DNA of 18,229 bases, taken from positions 1 to 18,229 of the forward strand of contig CAYTCW010000091.1 in NCBI GenBank assembly GCA_964436235.1. Direction: 5' to 3'. Source of the DNA: UBA9980 sp964436235 (GTDB lineage: Bacteria; Muiribacteriota; UBA9980). The position numbers and the translations under genes are program-made. This document shows, piece by piece, positions 13,726-18,229 of this stretch (positions are counted from its first letter, which is position 1; every line of letters begins with the position of its first letter). The notes beneath the pieces are model-generated. The model ran no database searches, was not told the DNA's origin, and worked only from the letters and a program-made list of their open reading frames with translations.

Positions 13726-14732
13726 TTCAACCTGTAATTAAGAGGCAAAACGAAAGTAATGGAATTTTTAGATATCGAATCCGGATACGGCAAAAACGGC
13801 TCGCTCTTTTTTACCGCCGCCATGGCCGACTCATCTATATCGCCGTTATTCGAAGATTCGGCTATTTTAACCGAGGCAAGCCTTCCGGAAGATGCTATTT
13901 CAAATTTAACCCTGACCGTTCCTTCGATGCCGAACCGGCGGCAGTTATACGGATATTTTATGTTAGAGCGTATTTTTTCGCCGACGACAGCTTTAAAAAT
14001 ATCTATGCTCTTAACTTCGAGCGCTGGATCGGCCTGCCCGTCAGGAGACCCGGCAAGCCGCGAACCGCTTTTTTCGCTGCCTGAAAAATTTCCGAAAACT
14101 TCCGCGCCCGCCGCCTTGCCGGTTGAGTTTAAAGCGCCGCCGTCATTAGAGGCCGCAGACTGAGATTTTTTAAGCTGAAATGAATCGGGTTGCGGCTTCG
14201 AATTCTCCCGCGTATTTATTACGGCCTTATTTTTATTTAACCCGGCTTTTTTAGAGGCATTTTGCATTTTTTTACGGAGCGCGGCGTGTTCTGATTTTTT
14301 CTTTACTTCTTCGACGGACGCATTATTATTTTTTTTTTCAACGCTCTTTTCCAATTTTTCAGCGGGCGCCGGCTTTATCGGCGGGGCCACCGACGCGACC
14401 GATGAATTATCTACGGATTGACGCAACGGCGCCGCTTCGATAAATTTATCAGCTAGCTTCGGCAAATTACTCGATATTAATTTTTTAATTTCATCGAATT
14501 TAACCGCCGCGTCTATTTTAGATTCGTCGTAAGAATTTCCGCGCCGCCCGATAAGCGACACTTTAAAAGCTAACGGCGCGCGAGACGCTTTCAATATATC
14601 TTCAGTTTCAGCCGAACTCATTGATTTTTTGACTCCAGCGGCGAACGAAACCGCGGCGAAAACTAAAGCGATATGAGCCGCCAGTGAGTAAAGATATATT
14701 AAAAATATATATTTTTTCTTAACGATGATCAT
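13719..14732 (-). CDS. tonB: TonB energy-transducing protein
   Basis: TonB spans the periplasm and passes proton-motive energy from ExbB-ExbD to outer-membrane TonB-dependent receptors. The N terminus has a single membrane segment (about residues 8-31 from ATG 14732). The middle is a long Lys/Ser/Ala/Asn-rich linker instead of the classical Pro-rich one. The last 90 or so residues form a TonB C-terminal domain with IKYPYNCRRFGIEGTVRVKF and an aliphatic end FVLPLNYRL. I chose ATG 14732 (337 residues); the frame is open back to TTG 14753, which adds seven residues, and neither has a good ribosome site. It lies 39 bp after exbD in the exbB-exbD-tonB order, so translation is probably coupled. No receptor gene is in view. 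Confidence 0.9.
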   Translation of the reverse strand: MIIVKKKYIFLIYLYSLAAHIALVFAAVSFAAGVKKSMSSAETEDILKASRAPLAFKVSLIGRRGNSYDESKIDAAVKFDEIKKLISSNLPKLADKFIEAAPLRQSVDNSSVASVAPPIKPAPAEKLEKSVEKKNNNASVEEVKKKSEHAALRKKMQNASKKAGLNKNKAVINTRENSKPQPDSFQLKKSQSAASNDGGALNSTGKAAGAEVFGNFSGSEKSGSRLAGSPDGQADPALEVKSIDIFKAVVGEKIRSNIKYPYNCRRFGIEGTVRVKFEIASSGRLASVKIAESSNNGDIDESAMAAVKKSEPFLPYPDSISKNSITFVLPLNYRLNE

Positions 14733-14771
14733 AAAATCAGGCTTTTGCAACAAAAAATATTTGACGCATTA

Positions 14772-15206
14772 CTAAAAGCCTTCAACCCCCCGGACGGCTG
14801 ATTCCGTCTTTAGATAAACGTCTTTTATATTCTGCTTTTTAAGTATATCTAAAACCTTTATAACCTGCTGATAACTCGCGGACGCCTCCGCGGAAACCGC
14901 GAATACTTCAAAAGTGCCCGACGCATTTATCAACTCTATATTTTTTTCGAGCGCCTCTATTTCAATGGTGCTCTCATTTAATATTACTTCAGCTGAACTC
15001 AAAACTATAATATCATAAACTTTTTTTTCGCCGTCCTTTATTTCGGATGACTGCGCCGATTCAGGAAGATTAAGCGTCATAGCGCTTTTAGGTATATAAG
15101 GCGCGGCGACCATAAATATTATTAAAAGCACTAAAACCACGTCGGTAAAAGGAGTTATATTAATATCGGCGATAAATTCATCGCCGTGTCTCGAACGCTT
15201 ACTCAT
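14772..15206 (-). CDS. exbD: ExbD/TolR-family biopolymer transport protein
   Basis: This subunit of the ExbB-ExbD proton-driven motor powers TonB. The 144-residue protein has a cytoplasmic N terminus, one membrane helix (about 20-40) in DINITPFTDVVLVLLI with the proton-carrying Asp22, and a periplasmic domain. ATG 15206 overlaps the exbB stop by eight bases (ATGAGTAA), an arrangement typical of translational coupling. A TolR identity is conceivable by fold, but the adjacent tonB favours ExbD. Confidence 0.93.
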   Translation of the reverse strand: MSKRSRHGDEFIADINITPFTDVVLVLLIIFMVAAPYIPKSAMTLNLPESAQSSEIKDGEKKVYDIIVLSSAEVILNESTIEIEALEKNIELINASGTFEVFAVSAEASASYQQVIKVLDILKKQNIKDVYLKTESAVRGVEGF

Positions 15207-15813
15207 CTATCGACCTTTCTTTAACTTCATTTTCAAGACGGTCGATAAAACAATCTTTAAAAGTTTGTATCAATTTTAACTTCGAAGTCAAATGGTTATA
15301 AAAAAAAGAAGCCATTATAGCTAAAAATAACCCTGCCGCCGTCGCGATAAGCGCTTCAGATATGCCTTTAGACACATACGCAAAATTAGAAGAACCGGTC
15401 TTAGCAATAACGGCGAATGCCTCTATGATTCCCATAACGGTGCCGAATAAACCTATATACGGGGCTAAAACTGCTATGGAGCCAAGTTTTGAAATCGAAA
15501 CCTTTATTTTTTCAACGGCTATATCCGCCTCGATGTTGTAATTGAATATTAAACTGCGGGCGTTCTTAGTCAACGAAAGATTTTTTTCGGATATTAATTC
15601 GTTGAAAAGATCGCTGACGGATTCTTTGCCATTAATTCCGGCGGAACCGCCGTCAAAAACTCCTGCCGATATCTTTTTAAGATCGTCGCCGTTTTTACGG
15701 GCGAGCCTTATCACGGTATATAATTTTTCTAAATAAAACGAAAGCGAAAAAATCGAAAGCGCTATCAATACGATTATAGTTACGCTTATATCGCTAAAAC
15801 CAAAATTTAACAT
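15199..15813 (-). CDS. exbB: ExbB/TolQ-family proton channel protein
   Basis: This is the pentameric inner-membrane component of the ExbB-ExbD motor. The 204-residue protein has a first membrane segment at about 8-28, a cytoplasmic loop, and the conserved paired helices from about 110 to 180 (APYIGLFGTVMGIIEAF, then SEALIATAAGLFLAI), which are hallmarks of MotA/TolQ/ExbB. ATG 15813 is preceded by AAGGAG at good distance. It follows by 21 bp the end of the frameshifted tail of the M48 protease gene, so protease, exbB, exbD and tonB look like one transcription unit. Confidence 0.93.
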   Translation of the reverse strand: MLNFGFSDISVTIIVLIALSIFSLSFYLEKLYTVIRLARKNGDDLKKISAGVFDGGSAGINGKESVSDLFNELISEKNLSLTKNARSLIFNYNIEADIAVEKIKVSISKLGSIAVLAPYIGLFGTVMGIIEAFAVIAKTGSSNFAYVSKGISEALIATAAGLFLAIMASFFYNHLTSKLKLIQTFKDCFIDRLENEVKERSIDE

Positions 15814-15834
15814 GATTATAAATAACTCCTTAAC

Positions 15835-15961
15835 TTAAAAACCCGCTATAAAAAATATTCCGAGACCGATTAAAAATAAAGCGAATAAAATTTTATACCA
15901 GTAAATATAAGCTGTATTAACCCCGTCGAAGGCCTGAAGTTTATAAATTTCAAAATACGGG
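15835..15961 (-). pseudogene. out-of-frame 3' end of the M48 protease gene
   Basis: Directly after the point where the protease frame ends (RRAPVPVF, TGA at 15950-15952), the +1 frame continues as RRAPVP-YFEIYKLQAFDG, then a strongly hydrophobic segment ending in FLIGLGIFFIAGF and a TAA at 15835-15837. One base fewer in the CCC at 15959-15961 would join the two. The restored protein would have 697 residues with a C-terminal membrane anchor, and its stop would lie 21 bp from exbB. Either a real indel, a sequence error or a +1 shift on the CCC-G proline codon explains it. Confidence 0.75.
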
Positions 15962-17929
15962 AACGGGCGCTCTTCGATACCAGCCGGTAACAACGACTTC
16001 CGTGCCTATATAAGCCGTATTTTTAAGGCCGAAAAGAAAATTGAAAATATTGAGCGGCTGCTCGTAATTTAAAAATATATAGCCGGTACTATCCTGCATT
16101 ACTAAATCTTCGGAATAAATAAGCCCCGGAACGCCCTTGCCTATTATGCGGCCCCGGATAGTAGCCGGCACGGGCCTTACCGCCGACACTTTAATATATT
16201 TCAAAAGCGAAGCCACGCTGTGCTCTGGATAATCGGAGTTCGGATAGCTGTAAAAAACCTGAAACAGATAAGCCGCGCCTGTTAAAAGCGGGATTAAACC
16301 GAAATTAGCGCTTCCCGCGCCGGCCATTACGGTTGCCGCTAAAAACGCGAACAGCGGAAGATACTGAACGGCGAAATCGACGAAAAAATCGTCCCAGTAA
16401 CTTTCAGGCTGCTCGCGGTTAAAAACGATATAAGGCGTCTGGTCCAGATTTAGCGCGTGCGCCGCAAGCGCTTCTATGCGGCGCGCAGGAAGCGGATGCG
16501 TCGAGTGAAGCTCGTAATAAAGCGCCCAGGGATTCCATAAATCCCACTGCATGGCGCCGGCTATATTCTCTTTTGATATCTGCTCGTCTTCAGGCGAAAG
16601 CGAATTACGGTCGACTTTTTTTATACTGGTGGCTACTAAGGCCTTTGCGCTGGTCGAATCGAATATGCCCAGAGCGCCTAATGCTTTATGACGAGGCTCG
16701 GCACGCGCTCCGCCTTCATGCGCGGCGTATTCAGCCTCGCGTGAGGATTCGGCGGCAAGACCGTAAGCCACTTTGATCAGCGCGCTCGATAAAGCGTTAG
16801 GCTCGCCGGTAGCCTCCGCCGAATAACGGTCAGCCCAGTATTCGCGGGTGCGCGATAAAAAAAGCACGGCGTATTGAGCTATGACATACATCAGATAAGC
16901 TATGATCCCGATAGCAGGCAGAGGATTTTTATCGCCGCGGCCGCTCGAACGCGCTTTCATAAGAGTTTTAGATATATAATAAAGCAGGATGGGAACCACC
17001 GAAGCAAGAGTCATAACCAGAATATCCCAGTGAACTGCATGGCCGATTTCGTGAGCCACTACGGCGTTCAATTCTTCCGGCGTCAATTTTTCGATCAGGC
17101 CGCGCGTTATTACAACGCGGGCGTTGCCCGGATAATGGCCGTAAGTAAAAGCGTTAGGCGTTCCGTCGTCTATTATTCCGAAACGCGGAAATGGAATATT
17201 CTCTTTTTTACATACTTCGAAGACGAAATTTTTAAGGCCGTGCGGCAAAGCTTCAGGCTCGACGAAAGTGAGGCTCTGAAACCAGCCCATAAAAAAATCC
17301 AGAAAATAAGGACTTAATAAAAAATTTATAAAGATAAAAACCACCGTTGAAATAACGGCGGCTTCGGTCGTTAGAATTTTGGTCTCCGCAAGTAATATCA
17401 TCACTACGCCGAGCATGGCGTATAAAACAACCATAGTTCCTATCGAGCGTATTACAAGATTCGGAAGCGCCGGAAGCGGCATTTTAGCCCTCGAAAAAGC
17501 GCCTGACGAAGATCCCTGCATCTTAGCGCCGGTAAGTTCTTCCATAGCGGACGCCGCTTTATAAGACTTCGAAAAAAGTTTTGAACTATCAAGACCGCGC
17601 GCTTCAGACTCAGCAAGCTGCATAGCCGTAAGCTCCTGCGCGTCGAGCCATAAACCGCCGCAGGAAGGGCAGCCGTCTATAAGCAGCTCTTCTTTGATAA
17701 AACCGCCTTCCTGCATAGCAATGCCGCATCGCGGACAATCGCACGAAGAGGCATGAGGATTTATAAGGCCCGCCTGAAGCATTTTTGAAAAAGCCATCGG
17801 CGATTTAGAAAAATGATTAAGCTCGCCCTTATCAAACCATATCCCCTGACAGGACGGACAGTAATCCACAACAACGCCCTTAGGCGTATATGTGTCTATA
17901 AGAGCACATAAACATTTTGGACAATTCAT
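15950..17929 (-). CDS. membrane M48 (HtpX-type) metalloprotease with zinc ribbons
   Basis: This is a membrane zinc endopeptidase. It starts with two TFIIB-type zinc ribbons (Cys3/6 with Cys24/27, and Cys65/68 with Cys87/90, each followed by a GIWFD or GLWLD motif). Membrane helices follow at about 158-215. The M48 catalytic domain has HEIGH at 293-297 and the third zinc ligand Glu363 in REYWAD. Further hydrophobic segments lie near 520-570. A C-terminal region of the GIDE type (about 585 to the end, with VVVTGWYRR) completes it. In HtpX-like enzymes the protease removes damaged membrane proteins; this domain set suggests a related quality-control or stress role. ATG 17929 has GGAGG five bases upstream. 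The 659-residue frame lacks the last 41 residues because of a frameshift. Confidence 0.88.
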   Translation of the reverse strand: MNCPKCLCALIDTYTPKGVVVDYCPSCQGIWFDKGELNHFSKSPMAFSKMLQAGLINPHASSCDCPRCGIAMQEGGFIKEELLIDGCPSCGGLWLDAQELTAMQLAESEARGLDSSKLFSKSYKAASAMEELTGAKMQGSSSGAFSRAKMPLPALPNLVIRSIGTMVVLYAMLGVVMILLAETKILTTEAAVISTVVFIFINFLLSPYFLDFFMGWFQSLTFVEPEALPHGLKNFVFEVCKKENIPFPRFGIIDDGTPNAFTYGHYPGNARVVITRGLIEKLTPEELNAVVAHEIGHAVHWDILVMTLASVVPILLYYISKTLMKARSSGRGDKNPLPAIGIIAYLMYVIAQYAVLFLSRTREYWADRYSAEATGEPNALSSALIKVAYGLAAESSREAEYAAHEGGARAEPRHKALGALGIFDSTSAKALVATSIKKVDRNSLSPEDEQISKENIAGAMQWDLWNPWALYYELHSTHPLPARRIEALAAHALNLDQTPYIVFNREQPESYWDDFFVDFAVQYLPLFAFLAATVMAGAGSANFGLIPLLTGAAYLFQVFYSYPNSDYPEHSVASLLKYIKVSAVRPVPATIRGRIIGKGVPGLIYSEDLVMQDSTGYIFLNYEQPLNIFNFLFGLKNTAYIGTEVVVTGWYRRAPVPVF

Positions 17930-17952
17930 CGCAGCCTCCGCTAAAATAACTT

Positions 17953-17985
17953 TTTCAATAGTTTCAATGACTATAGTTTCAATAG
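17953..17985. repeat. TTTCAAT iterations in the M48 leader
   Basis: TTTCAATAG (17953-17961), TTTCAATGA (17962-17970) and TTTCAATAG (17977-17985) lie in the leader between the candidate start of transcription and the protease ATG. They could be binding sites for a regulator, or simple slippage. Confidence 0.5.
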
Positions 17986-18019
17986 CTATTTAACATAATA
18001 CAACATAAGCACGAAAACC

Positions 18020-18025
18020 ATTATA
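18020..18025 (-). promoter_or_regulatory. candidate -10 element of the M48-exbBD-tonB unit
   Basis: A perfect TATAAT on the minus strand, preceded after 17 bases by the weak -35 TTTAAT. The start would be near 18013, giving a leader of about 84 nt that contains the TTTCAAT iterations. It is the best promoter-like site upstream of the protease. Confidence 0.5.
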
Positions 18026-18102
18026 TCAAAATTCTTTAAACAATTAAAGAAAAATAACGGAAAAAAATAACGAAATTAATAATTTAACCGCATTTACATT
18101 AC

Positions 18103-18229
18103 AGCTCCGCCATAAGACCGCGACGGGGGATAAGAAAGGACCAATGGCCCTCTCTTGTTCCCCCCGTGCCCCCTTTTACTCTCCCTGAATATAAAACTGC
18201 GCAAATACAGCATACTTCGTATGCCGCAT
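18103..18229 (-). repeat. dispersed repeat, partial inverted copy C
   Basis: The minus strand holds AGGGAGAGTAAA (18175-18186), the long purine/pyrimidine hairpin (18123-18167, loop ATT) and CGGTCTTA (18113-18120), nearly as in copy B. It then shares a few more bases (a GGCGG word) with copy A. The terminator block is missing. Beyond it, 18200-18229 holds a GCATAC-TTC-GTATGC hairpin preceded by a TGCGCAAATA word that recalls the hairpin 2 flank of copies A and B, but in plus orientation. The copy runs off the window. With the iterations and the -10 at 17953-18025 it accounts for the gene-free right end. Confidence 0.8.

Overview
The window is a moderately AT-rich stretch of bacterial chromosome. 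It carries thirteen protein genes and three copies (one partial, at the right edge) of a dispersed, hairpin-rich repeat. ExbB, ExbD and TonB, a lengthy exported HEAT protein and a sensor with a periplasmic binding domain point to a diderm (Gram-negative-type) bacterium. The tungstate transporter, class II aldolase and 4-alpha-glucanotransferase fit an anaerobic or fermentative sugar and glycogen metabolism. The phylum cannot be fixed from the sequence alone. No tRNA, rRNA, CRISPR array, transposase or integrase is visible.

Layout. Positions 1-600 hold a hexamer microsatellite followed by repeat copy A. Positions 688-2659 carry tupB and tupC (tungstate ABC permease and ATPase, plus strand) without the substrate-binding protein. 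Positions 2800-3401 hold repeat copy B in the same orientation, so the tup pair is bracketed by direct repeats. From 9578 down to 3406 on the minus strand lie malQ, then a promoter and the close-packed set fba, HEAT-repeat protein, alpha/beta hydrolase, CLC chloride transporter. Positions 9712-11406 (plus) hold a TPR/MORN-type repeat protein with a near-perfect promoter placed so that its mRNA should be leaderless. Its stop codon overlaps the stop of a convergent sensor-kinase gene (11403-13604, minus). Upstream of that, also on the minus strand, lie tonB, exbD, exbB and a membrane M48 metalloprotease. The protease frame is broken by one extra base near its 3' end, and the lost C-terminal tail is still readable in the next frame. 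The right edge carries a partial, inverted repeat copy C.

Most notable is the repeat. Copies A and B share an AT-rich core with about nine in ten bases identical. This core is flanked by GC-rich hairpins whose stem sequences differ completely between copies while the pairing is kept, by closing arms with a compensatory change, and by an intrinsic terminator just after the closing arm. That is the architecture expected of a structured non-coding RNA of about 420-500 nt or of a structured non-autonomous mobile element. I do not recognise it as a known family. Other points of interest are the sensor kinase whose phospho-accepting histidine is replaced by asparagine, the protease frameshift, and the leaderless TPR/MORN gene.
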